Assembly (NCBI RefSeq): GCF_964355755.1
Contig: NC_092673.1
Span: 2,795,001-2,859,000 of the forward strand
Origin: Antedon mediterranea
Lineage: Eukaryota; Echinodermata; Crinoidea; Comatulida; Antedonidae
DNA: 64,000 nt
Reading direction: 5' to 3'
Shown piece by piece: positions 12,454 to 25,200 of the stretch. The notes beneath the pieces were generated by a model. It ran no database searches and was not told the origin of the DNA. It was given only the letters and a program-made list of their open reading frames with translations. Both the position numbers and the translations under genes were made by a program. The number at the start of each line of letters is the position of its first letter. The stretch's first letter is position 1.

Positions 12454-13200
12454 CTCACAATTTTCCAAGAAACAGTTGATTCTGGCAGTTGTGTTATAGA
12501 TCAAAATCGATCGACTGCACATCATTGGTTAAAAATCATAAGTACGTTGTAGAAGGGGAATCTACGATGTGTGTTTTCATTTCATTCATAATCTATGGTT
12601 TCTGGTAGGAACAAGATTACCACACAATTAAAGGTTATCTTTCAAATTTATATTCGTAACGGTAAGTTACATTATGTTTTATACATTGGTGGTAAAGAAA
12701 AATTATATTCGTAAATATTTATTATATTTCTTGTTTTTTTGGTAAAAATTAATTATACTCGTAAGTTTAATTTATGTTTCATATTTTGTTGGCTGAAAGA
12801 ATTTAAGTTAGGTTTACTATTTGTAAATGTTGGTTAATAAAAAAATAATCTCCATTTTACTTATTTCTTCTTACTCATATTTACAGTAAAAAGTACTAAA
12901 GCACGTTTCCAGCGATTTTTTAAAAACAAAATTATGATAATTTTAATTTATTTTACATTTATTTTTAATTGTTAGCAAATTTTAATAAAAGCTATTTTTT
13001 TATGGAATTTGCGAATTGTAAATTATGAAAGTGAATAAATTAAATATTATTATAGATTTGAGTATATGGATATAAAAGTACATTAGTTTCTAACCTTTTG
13101 TCATGTATTTTGTCATATATTTTCTTTCTTCGATTATCGGTCCGTTTATCGGATTGAAAAGATTAATAAGTAAACGTATTTTCATTCCTTTCCCTTACAG

Positions 13201-13248
13201 CACTTCATCCGATATTATACGATTATAAGTTGAAATTACCAGGGCGTG
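13201..13248 (+). other. 5' UTR part of monoamine transporter coding exon 1
   Basis: A polypyrimidine tract and CAG end at 13200, a good 3' splice site. The ATG exon therefore probably begins at 13201, with an upstream non-coding exon and promoter not located. Confidence 0.5.
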
Positions 13249-16200
13249 ATGACCGAAAGCAACCATGTTTTTAGGATTACGGAAAAAGTTTATCGTATGC
13301 GACAGTCGAAAAATTTCTTATTGTTTATCGTGTTTATGGCTCTTCTACTCGACAACATACTTGTGACAGTCGTAGGTAATGTATACATTAATTTTATTCT
13401 TTAACCTTTAAAGCTTGGTTCCCACTAGAACGTAACGCAAGGACGTAAACGCAACGCAAGCGTTTTAACCAATGACAAGCGAAGTTATAGACAGTTAGCA
13501 ATCACAAGCGAATAAGCCATCGCTTGTGATTGGTCAATTCACTTGCGTTGCATTACGTCCTTGTGTTGCGTCGCTAGTGGGAACCACGCTAAAGAAACGT
13601 GACTTCCTCAAATGGGATTTTAATTATTTTAGTGTAATTCTATCAGTGGACAATGAAGTCGATGGGGCTAATGGTTGGATGATGCCTCGGTTGACTATAA
13701 TTAATTCAATTTAATTAATTGATGTAAACTAAAATACAACTTAGTAGTGTAATTCCCATATACCTTGGTTCCTCCTACTAAGACGCAACGCAAGTACGTA
13801 AGCCGCAACCCGATCAAATCATTCCAAATGCTGCTTGTGATTGGTCAATTCGCTTGTGTTGTTGCGGGCGCGGGTTACGTCCTTGCGTTGCATCCTAGTG
13901 ACGTGGGAACGTAAGTTTTGTAGTTGAATAGTCTCATCATATTGACAGAGTACGTTTACAGATATAAAAGAAGACCAAAAGAACTTCATTTTGCATGATT
14001 TACTAATTAAACTAAACTAATTATTCTCATTGATATTCACGTGACGTCACACAGTGTCACACACTCTTGAGAGATCTTTAAGTATGTTTTTCACACGTAT
14101 TTTATTAGTACATGTTGTAGATTTATTAGACACAACCAGCACACATCGTAAAGGCAAGAATGACACATTTCAATCAATTTAGTCAGAAAATAGACTTAAT
14201 TATTTTCTTTAGGACTAGCAGAACAAAAAAAACCTATAGGGCCTATGCCTATTTGTCATGTTACTACAATAACAATATAACAGATAATACCTGGCCTGAA
14301 ATGGCTGGTTTCGTTGCTAATCTCTTTCAATCATTTTTTATAATTAAAATCAGATAAGGCCTACAGTTATCAAATTACAAATAATGTGATAGCTTTGAAA
14401 ATTAACGTACAGTTAAAATATTTATTTTGATTGTAGGCCTAAGTATTTATTTTTTCAATATTGCATGTTATATAAGGTAATGTATTTCAAAATTAAAATA
14501 TCTTTTATTTTGATCGTAATTATTATTTTTTTTTAAATTGCATTTTATACAGTGCCTATAATTCCGGATTTCTTATATGAGCAGCAAGCGGAAGATAGAG
14601 AAAAGGCATTGCAGGCGACAGAATCAGGCGAAGTATATGAAGAATTGTATGGAAATTATAGTTATTCTGCCAATTATACTCCCATCGAACCCACAGTACC
14701 TGAAATACCTGTCGAAGATACTGTTAGACAAGAAAGTGTGTACATAGGAATACTGTTTGCTTCTAAAGCTATTGCTCAGCTTATTACGAATCCGTTTGTT
14801 GGACCACTCACAAATAGGTGTGTACCATGCTGGACTGTATCTAGGCAAAATCCGTAAAACAGCATTTTATATGACACCTGTATCATAGGCCATAACCTAT
14901 ATCTTCCATGATACATCCATCACATGTGATACACAGGAGTTGCTGTATTACGGGATTTGCCTAAGATACTGGACCGTATTGCCATGTGGAGATAATCGGG
15001 TAGTCATTGAGAAATAACTCCGTGACCAATAGTTATAGGAGACAAATAGGGCTAATACAAATCAATGCTTAGCATGTTTAAATTAAACACGTCAAATTGC
15101 ACTGATTTTTTAAAAATTATAACCAAATACATTAAAAAATATTTTCCACGAAAAAGTACTAATGAATGACCGTTCAATAGTGCGTACTATTGCACGCCAT
15201 GTGACCCACAATCGTCCAATAAAATGACAGGAATTTATTTAGGTGTTATATAATACAAATCATTGCTTAGCATGTATAATTTAAATACGTCATATTGCAC
15301 TGATTCTTGATAATAACAAAATAGACCAAAACTGTTCTCTATATAAAATATTCAAGATACGTATCGTCGTTGATGATCAAAATTAAAATTTTAATTGTAT
15401 ACCGATTGAAATCGACAAAAATTGGATAGTGAAGATGCAGTTCATTTTTTCTCGGGGACGTTTTTGACATTTCTATTATTCATTTTAAATTTTAATATCG
15501 TAATTTAAAATTAATAATTATACGTATAATTATACGATGTAAAGTCAGATATCTGCTTGCCACGAAATATGATAAACGGTTATTAATGTTGATGTGAAAA
15601 GCCTCTAGGATATACCAGTGACAGGTCAGTATCCTCCTTTATAACACAAAAAACAACTCAAATTAAAATGTTAAAGAAAAATCTAATCTAACGATGTAAA
15701 TTTATAAGTATTTGCATTAGTTATACCATAGAGTCAAGTCGTGTTTGAAATAATAATTAGGGTTACTCATTTAGCTTCGATATTGAACGTTCGGGTCTTG
15801 CCGAGTCAATTAAATTAGCGATTTTTTTGTTTTTACGACGCCACAATACATTTCGCTACAATTGAGTTGAAAAGTCACCTGTACTATTATCTCAAACCTT
15901 ATCTGAAGCTTTTTATTTATTTATTAGTCAACAAAATAAAATGAATATTACTGGTAACAGGTTGTTAAGCATCAATTTGATCAATTATTATACTGTTATA
16001 TATTTCAACTAAACTCAATACTATCCTCAAAGAGACGTGTCTACCAATTGTCATAACATAAATAAAAAAGTATATATTATAGGCTTAAATAGATTATTAT
16101 ATATATAAATATATTAAATTCAAAGGCAAATTTCTGAAAAAATGATAATGCTGTGGGTATCAGTGGCTGGATCTCATTGGAGATACAAAATAAGCACTGA

Positions 16201-19200
16201 CAAATGACAATGCTGTGGGTATCAGTGGCTGGATCTCAATGGAGATACAAAATAAGCACTGACAAATGACAATGCTGTGGGTATCAGTGGTTGGATCTCA
16301 ATGGAGATACAAAAAAAATAGGGAAAAGCTAACTACATCAAAACGATAAAGTAAAACAGCAGAGCTTTCGGCCAACACTAGCTCTTCATCAGTATATTAA
16401 TAAATATATTAATATATAAATATTATTTTTTTTGCAATAGAAATAAATATCTGCTTTTATTCTTACAGGATTGGATATCATATACCAATGTTTACTGGTC
16501 TTATTATTATGTTTATTTCAACACTTGGTAAGTGCTTCACAATTCAGGTGAAAGTTTATTACTTTCATCATATCTTCCGAGAATTACAAAAATAATTAAT
16601 AGATGTAACATTTTTGTGCCAAATAACTTGTTATTGGGGACTACAGTACTAGAATATTAATTTCACCTATCATGCCTTAAACATTAAAAATGATTACATT
16701 TCAGTTTACCGTTTAATTTTTATTTATAAAGAAATTCATTTCAACTCTGTATATTATTGAGGTCAAATTACGATAAATTGTACTTCAGATTAAACGGTAA
16801 TAGGGGAAATTACGATGTTGCAATTTGTCATCCCGAAGAAGCATAATTATAGCAATGTTCATTGTGTTTTTTCTTATCTTTAGTATTTGCATTTGGTGAG
16901 AGTTATGGCGTCTTACTCACGGCTAGGATGGTGCAAGGAATTGGCTCCTCGGCTTCAACGGTCTCTGGTAAGTAGGCCTACGTGGTCCCACTCCGGGACG
17001 CGATGACGTCGTACGCGCAACTACGTGAATAATTTGACCAATCACGAGCTTCTGAATGCCAATAAAAACACCTAAAATTCACTGCACTCTTTAAATCTGA
17101 TTCTTAGACATTTTATATATACAGTACTCTGCAATTTATATATACAGTACTCTGCGAGTTATATATACAGTAGGCTACTCTGCGAGTTATATATACAGTA
17201 GGCTACTCTGCGAGTTAGGCCTATATATATACAGTATACTCTGCGAGTTATATATACAGTAGGCTACTCTGCGAGTTAGGCCTATATATACAGTATTCTG
17301 CGAGTTATATATACAGTACTATGCGAGTTATATATACAGTAGGCTACTCTGCGAGTTATATATACAGTAGGCCTACTCTGCGAGTTATATATACAGTAGG
17401 CTACTCTGCGAGTTATATATACAGTAGGCCTACTCTGCGAGTTAGGCCTATATATACAGTACTCTGCGAGTTATATATACAGTAGGCCTACTCTGCGAGT
17501 TAGGCCTATATATACAGTACTCTGCGAGTTATTATACAGTACTCTGCGAGTTATTATACAGTACTCTGCGAGTTATTATACAGTACTCTGCGAGTTATTA
17601 TACAGTACTCTGCGAGTTATTATACAGTACTCTGCGAGTTATTATACAGTACTCTGCGAGTTATTATACAGTACTCTGCGAGTTATTATACAGTACTCTG
17701 CGAGTTATTATACAGTACTCTGCGAGTTATATATACAGTAGGCCTACTCTGCGAGTTAGGCCTATATATACAGTACTCTGCGAGTTATATATACAGTAGG
17801 CCTACTCTGCGAGTTAGGCCTATATATACAGTACTCTGCGAGTTATTATACAGTACTCTGCGAGTTATTATACAGTACTCTGTGAGTTATTATACAGTAC
17901 TCTGCGACTTATTATACAGTACTCTGCGAGTTATTATACAGTACTCTGCGAGTTATTATACAGTACTCTGCGAGTTAGGCCTATATATACAGTACTCTGC
18001 GAGTTATATATACAGTACTCTGCGAGTTATATATACAGTACTCTGCGAGTTATTATACAGTACTCTGCGAGTTATTATACAGTACTCTGCGAGTTATTAT
18101 ACAGTACTCTGCGAGTTATTATACAGTACTTTGCGAGTTATATATACAGTAGGCCTACTCTGCGAGTTAGGCCTATATATACAGTACTCTGCGAGTTATA
18201 TATACAGTAGGCCTACTCTGCGAGTTAGGCCTATATATACAGTACTCTGCGAGTTATTATACAGTACTCTGCGAGTTATTATACAGTACTCTGCGAGTTA
18301 TTATACAGTACTCTGCGAGTTATATATACAGTAGGCCTACTCTGCGAGTTAGGCCTATATATACAGTACTCTGCGAGTTATATATACAGTAGGCCTACTC
18401 TGCGAGTTAGGCCTATATATACAGTACTCTGCGAGGTATTATACAGTACTCTGCGAGTTATTATACAGTACTCTGCGAGTTATTATACAGTACTCTGCGA
18501 GTTATATATACAGTAGGCCTACTCTGCGAGTTAGGCCTATATATACAGTACTCTGCGAGTTATTATACAGTACTCTGCGAGTTAGGCCTATATATACAGT
18601 ACTCTGCGAGTTATTATACAGTACTCTGCGAGTTATTATACAGTACTCTGCGAGTTATATATACAGTAGGCCTACTCTGCGAGTTAGGCCTATATATACA
18701 GTACTCTGCGAGTTATATATACAGTAGGCCTACTCTGCGAGTTAGGCCTATATATACAGTACTCTGCGAGTTATTATACAGTACTCTGCGAGTTATTATA
18801 CAGTACTCTGCGAGTTAGGCCTATATATACAGTACTCTGCGAGTTATATATACAGTACTCTGCGAGTTATTATACAGTACTCTGCGAGTTATAGGCTACT
18901 ATTACTTATAGCTTCCAATCATAGACGGTCCTTACACACACATATACAATCAATATATTAATTAGTCAAGAAAAATGTCTAAAATGTTTCAATATTAAAC
19001 TATTTATTTTTTTTATTAAACTATCAATTTTCAACCCGGAGAGAAAACTAAATTCGACTGCAAGTCGTAATGTCTTATTATGACGAAAACAAGAATGATG
19101 ATTATGATGAAACATAACGTAGGCCTACACTTGTATCATAAATATATATGAGTTTGATATCATCTTGTATACCAATATAAAACGTTTATTATAATAGTAA

Positions 19201-22200
19201 ATTCAGGAAGGCATTCGTAATAACTACTTAATATTGTATATCCATATTCTTTGATTAAAATCTACTACTTAATAGTCTGTGGATTTAATTATAGGTTGTA
19301 CCATCGGCAATAATCATGATTTATTTGTGCGTAATATTATAATAATATACTCATACTTCATTTTTCCTGTGTAACAGCCCCTATTCAGGCGAAACTCTCG
19401 TGACAAGAGAAAGGCAATGCTTCAACATTATCAAGCCAATCCAATTCCTATTCAGGGGATAACTCTATTATGGAGACACTTTGTTAGGGCCCGAATTTAT
19501 TTCTATTTTTGCCAAAAAAAATTACGCAAAACTACACTACTAATGTGGATGAAGATAAACAGGAATAAAATAGTACATATGATAAATAATCCATCAGCTA
19601 ATAGTTATATTTATTTTTAATGCCATAGTAATGGCTGGTAATTTAGGTATTCAACATTAATATTTTTAATGCTAGGAATGGGCTTACTTGCTCAGCGGTA
19701 CACGGACCAAGAGGAGAGAGGAGCTGCAATGGGAATTGCATTAGGAGGCCTAGCATTCGGTGTTTTAAGTAAGTTTAGGCTACTAAAAAACGAATTGATA
19801 TATAAATATGGTAGTGGTCATTAGTACTTCTATTTTTCTATTGAATATTCACATTTCAAGCGTGTATGGTTAGGGCTTTTTAATTTCAAACACAGGACTA
19901 TCTACAAGACTACACATTGGTTTGCACTAAGTTTTCGTCTCTTATTGGTAATAGTAAAAACAGTTTCTTTCTTTTATAGTTGGTCCCCCTTTTGGTGGTT
20001 TGATGTACGACTTTGTTGGCAAAGAATCTCCATTTTTGGTGATAGCTGGACTAGCATTACTTAACGGTTGTAAGTAACTTAAAATAACACACAGTTTTTG
20101 CAAACCAAATGACGATGTCAAAATAGGCCTATGTTCTTACGCTCTCATGTCTACACTATTTCAAATGTGATATGCCCATTATGGACATGATGATGTCATA
20201 TCACTTATACCATATTTGGGCATATCACTACCATATTTGAGTGAGAATCCAGAGGTAAAGTCTCCCAAAAATATGGAAGAAATCTACAACACAAAATCGG
20301 ACCCGTGTTTATTATTGCTGTCTTTTTCAATTGTGTTAATATAATCAGTGATGGTTTAACCATGATTATACAGTAAACAGCATTTAACTTAAGCAATCTA
20401 CCTGGTAAACGTGCCGTTTTCAATTACATTCCTAGTTTATATTTGGATGATCAACGATTGCTTTAATATACCAAAACTTGGAGCTTCTGAAACACTACCT
20501 TTAGATTGAACGTGACGGCGCACTTCCTGTCGTCTGCTGTGTGTACACATCGCGCGCAACCATAATTAATTTTTATCTTGAAGACATTTAAATACGAACT
20601 AAGACGTCAGCGTTATGGCAATCAAAGACTAATCATTTTTAGTTTGAACTAATTATTTATCTAGAGATAAATGTATATTATATTTGAAAGAAAACAAGTG
20701 TTGAATACGGTGAGACCGCGCTATACAAAATTTATGACTTTTAGTTGACGTCATAAACCCAATACCTCCCCCACCCCAGGATCCTCCCCTGCAATACCCA
20801 CTCCTTTTTTGGCTGTTTTCTGTTTTCTCACTTGATTCATATTAATTTTATCCACAACATAATTATTATTATTTAGTTTTGCAGCTATCTGTGGTGGATC
20901 CAGTCAGAGAAGATTCAAATTCAGTAATGGAAGGGACGCCGTTACTGCAACTTTTAAAAGATCCATATATCCTCATTGGAGCCCGTAAGTTCGTTACTTT
21001 GCTACTCCGTAGATCAAAGGGTTTATCTGTGGTTGCGACACGATCAGTTCCACGATCAGACACCGCGCGCCGCGAAGTATATGTACAAAACTACTGTTGT
21101 CGCAGCCAGACATAAGATGAAAGGACTGTTACGAATTCGTATCTTGACAAGGCGAGCTCAGTGTCATGTTGTTAGATTGCCTTGAGCACGGCTACTGCAG
21201 TTGCACCCGTTTCCAAAAACACCATTGCTATCATTCAATGCATCAATCTAATCTGATTTATGAACGGTTTTTTTCTTGTCATTTTTGTTTAGTAACAATA
21301 ACGGGTGGAAACATGGCAATGGCGTTATTGGAACCTTCATTACCAATGTGGATGATAGAGACGATGAACCCAGAAAAATGGCAACTTGGTAAAATGCTTA
21401 AACTGTTTCTCATTAAACATTATGATAAACATTATCAGAACACCTAATATAACAATACAATACTATAGGCCTACCATTAGTAAGATCGTCGTTCAAAGTT
21501 GCAGGCGCAAAAATGGAATAACCTACTAACTAAAATTAAACATTCAACAATATTGCTTCATTTAAAGTTACAGAGAGCGATCTAATTTTTGTCACAAAAC
21601 TAAATATTTGTTCCCCTGACAGGACCACAATGCAAAACGTGTTTTCTTTTACCTGATTGTGTAATCCTGTATAAAGATGTAATCTTCTTTATGTGCCGTT
21701 TTGTCGTGTTAATGTTACCAAGAATGGATTTATTTCACGTATTTGTCTTCTTTTTAATAATTGTGTTGTTAAAGATAATTCTATTGATCTCTTTTTTGAC
21801 CGTTATAATTGTTTTTGTAATAAAATTAGTAAAATTGTATAAATTTGTATTGCTAGATTTTAAGATTTATATATATTTTTATATGGTATAGTTTATTCCA
21901 TTCTGTAAGGGGCGGGTTTCCCGCTGTTGAATGAGTTTGAATAAAATAAATAAAATAAAATAAATAAAATTGATAAATAAATAAATAAGTTACATTAAAA
22001 ACATTAATTTTACCTACAAATTCAATCTGTCAATAATGCACCAATAATTAAAATTACCGCTTACAAACAACTAAATAAAACCCCAATTTAATAATAGACA
22101 CATTTATTTAATTAAAAATCGTTCTTTTTGTCAATAGGTATAATATTTTTGCCTGCAAGTATATCGTATTTGATTAGTACAAATATTTTTGGACCATATG

Positions 22201-25200
22201 GCTACCGAATCGGCAGGTAAGAACCTCTTACATTACCGTACAGTACTATGGTAATAATCATCATCTATATATAGGTAATTAGGTCAAAGGTCATCATCAA
22301 TAATTATTAATCACTAATTGTAATCTATAATTGGCATCATTAGTTCAATAAGTGTGACATGAACATTTCAATTGCTTTCTTTGTTTGTTGGTAATTACAC
22401 ATTAATTAGTAGTATTATTCGACTGCTACACTTCATATTAGTATAATAGTTATTTGCATGCTAAGATTCCATTCACAGAACAACAATGATATAATAAATA
22501 ATTATTTCTTATTGAATTAAATTTTCCTAATTAGGGTATCTTAATGCATCATACGTCATATTCGATAACGATTCAAGGAATCTCATGTAAATTAATTACA
22601 TAATTACGTAATAATGTTCCATAATTAAAATGAGTAGAAATTAACTATCAACATCTGTTTTCAAAATTAAGGATAATTAGGATAGCGAAAGTTGACAATA
22701 CTTTAAATATGTGTATTTAATGTGTCTTTTTCTAGGTGGCTGTGTGCGATGCTTGGTATTTTGATAACAGCAGGGGCAATGGTGTTGGTAAGTAACACAA
22801 AAGTTCGTTATAATTATCATAATCTTCCCAACCTTTCCAAAGGTTCGTTATATACAGTACCCCATCCAAGGTTCGTTATGTACCCACCCCTCCCAAGCTT
22901 CGTTCTATACCTCACCCCTCCCAAGCTTCGTTATATCTCCACACCTACCCCTCCCAATGTTCGTTATATACCCGACCCCCACCCATCCCAAGTTTCGTTA
23001 TATACCCCAACCCCTCCCAAAGTTCGTTCTATACCCCACCCTTCCAAGGTTCGTTCTAGCTCCCCACTTCTCCCAAGCTTCGTTCTAGTATACCCTCACC
23101 CCTCACCAAGGGTCGTTCTATACCCACCCTCCCAAGATTCATTCTATATCCCAACCCCTCCCAAGATTCATTCTATATCCCAACCCCTCCCAAGATTCGT
23201 TCTATATCCCAACCCCTCCCAAGATTCGTTCTATACCCACCCTCCCAAGATTCGTTCTATATCCCGACCGGTCCCAAGATTCGTTCTATACCCACCCTCC
23301 CAAGATTCGTTCTATATCCCGACCCGTCCCAAGATTCGTTCTATACCCACCCTCCCAAGATTCGTTCTATATCCCGACCCGTCCCAAGATTCGTTCTAGT
23401 ATACCCTCACCCCTCACCAAGGGTCGTTCTATACCCACCCTCCCAAGATTCGTTCTATATCCCAACCCCTCCCAAGATTCGTTCTATACCCACCCTCCCA
23501 AGGTTCGTTATATACCCCAACCCCTCCCAAAGTTCGTTCTATACCCCACCCTTCCAAGGTTCGTTCTAGCTCCCCACTTCTCCCAAGCTTCGTTCTAGTA
23601 TACCCTCACCCCTCACCAAGGGTCATTCTATACCCACCCTCCCAAGATTCGTTCTATATCCCAACCCCTCCCAAGATTCGTTCTATATCCCAACCCCTCC
23701 CAAGATTCGTTCTATATCCCGACCCCTCCCAAGATTCGTTCTACATCCCGACCCCTCCCATGGTTCGCTACTGCAGTAACTCAATTAAAAACAATTCGGT
23801 ATGTATAATTATTATAAGAGAAAATGATGGTAAATATTGATAATAAATGAGAACAAAATCATGTATATAAACACATAACAAAAATATAATGTTAGAACAA
23901 ATATGTATTCATTTCTATATTTATATGAAAATGTATATGATGGAAATACAAGTGGGATTAACCTAACCAAAAAAAACCCCAATTTGACAGCTCCATATTT
24001 TATGCTAAACTTAATAATGTTACGTAGGCCTATACATTTGTTCATTTTTCAGATATCATTCAGCACATCTATTCCAGATATTATTACTCCAAATTTACTA
24101 CTTGGTTTTGCTGTCGGTAGGTCATTTTAGGTTTTTATTTTAGATTTTCATTCTATTTTCCATCTCCACCCCACCCCCCGCTCCCAAGAATATTTGAATC
24201 ATCAACAAATTATTCATCAGCATATTATAATATTTCGCTGTCAAACTACCTCTCTCTCTTTCTCATAGGCCTATTTCTGTAGCGTATACCATTTCATAAC
24301 ATAAGCAAACAACGAAAAAGCTACAGTTGTACATTAAGTCAATATAGTTTTTAAGTGTATTTTTAAAAATCTACTTTTAAGGTATGGTAGACTCCACAAT
24401 GCTGCCACTGATGGGATACTTAGTGGATATTCGTCACGTGTCTGTTTATGGAAGCGTGTACGCAATTGCTGACGTAGCTTTTTGCATTGGCTTTGCTATC
24501 GGTACGTTTTATACATACATTTTATGTCAAGTATTGTATTATTATTATTATTATGAACATTTTGAGTTCAAGCCAAAGGCTTTTCGTAATGTATTATACT
24601 AAGTAGAAGTTTCTACAGCTGGGGTATCGGGTGATGCATTATTTCTAAGGTAATATATAATTGACTTTATTTAAAATGATAATTAAAACTGATTATTTAT
24701 ACAAACATTTTAAAAATGATGTTATTTTTTTTAAACTGAACAAACGATACTGAAATATCTTTAAAGCATAATACAATAGCATCACTCTTTTGGATACCAC
24801 TGCTGTGTATAATATAAGAAAGAACTGATCATGCTTTAAATTAATTTGTACATTTTTTGATTATTAAGTACGGAATAATATTTTCTTCTTGAAGGTCCGT
24901 CTTTAAGCGGAGAAGTGATGTCAATAGTGGGGTTTCCATGGTAATGTATACTATTCCTTAAATTATGGTATTTAATTAATTTATTATTTATTATTTTAAT
25001 CTATTATAATTGTAATTAGGCCTAATAATGTGCACATAATTCACCCATTTCAATATTTTGTTATGTTTTATAAAGCTCTGTTTACACTATCAAACTTCAT
25101 CATGTGATGTGATGTGCCCAAATTTGTTGTCACGGTGTACATAATTAATCAATAGTAAAATAGATGAACATTTGAATATTTTTTATAGGATGATTCGTGG

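Larger units (their letters stand above)
6030..13200. other. 7.2-kb region without recognisable coding genes
   Basis: Only short AT-rich ORFs without family resemblance or splice logic occur on either strand. The interval should hold the promoters and 5' UTR exons of the AUP1-like gene (-) and the monoamine transporter (+). It carries inverted-repeat elements at 6504-6795, 9349-9487 and 12270-12453 and an 18-bp repeat at 8575-8680. Confidence 0.5.

Noticed and set aside
17882-18334. 150-codon ORF (YYTVLCELL repeats)
   Set aside because: Pure read-through of the 22-bp satellite; no unique sequence, no splice logic.
21691-21891. Hydrophobic 66-codon ORF (possible small membrane protein)
   Set aside because: T-rich LINE-like 3' region; hydrophobicity follows from TTT/ATT-rich composition.
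22722-23399. 225-codon Pro-rich ORF
   Set aside because: Starts in transporter exon 10 and continues into the intronic minisatellite; the exon has a good GTAAGT donor at 22788.
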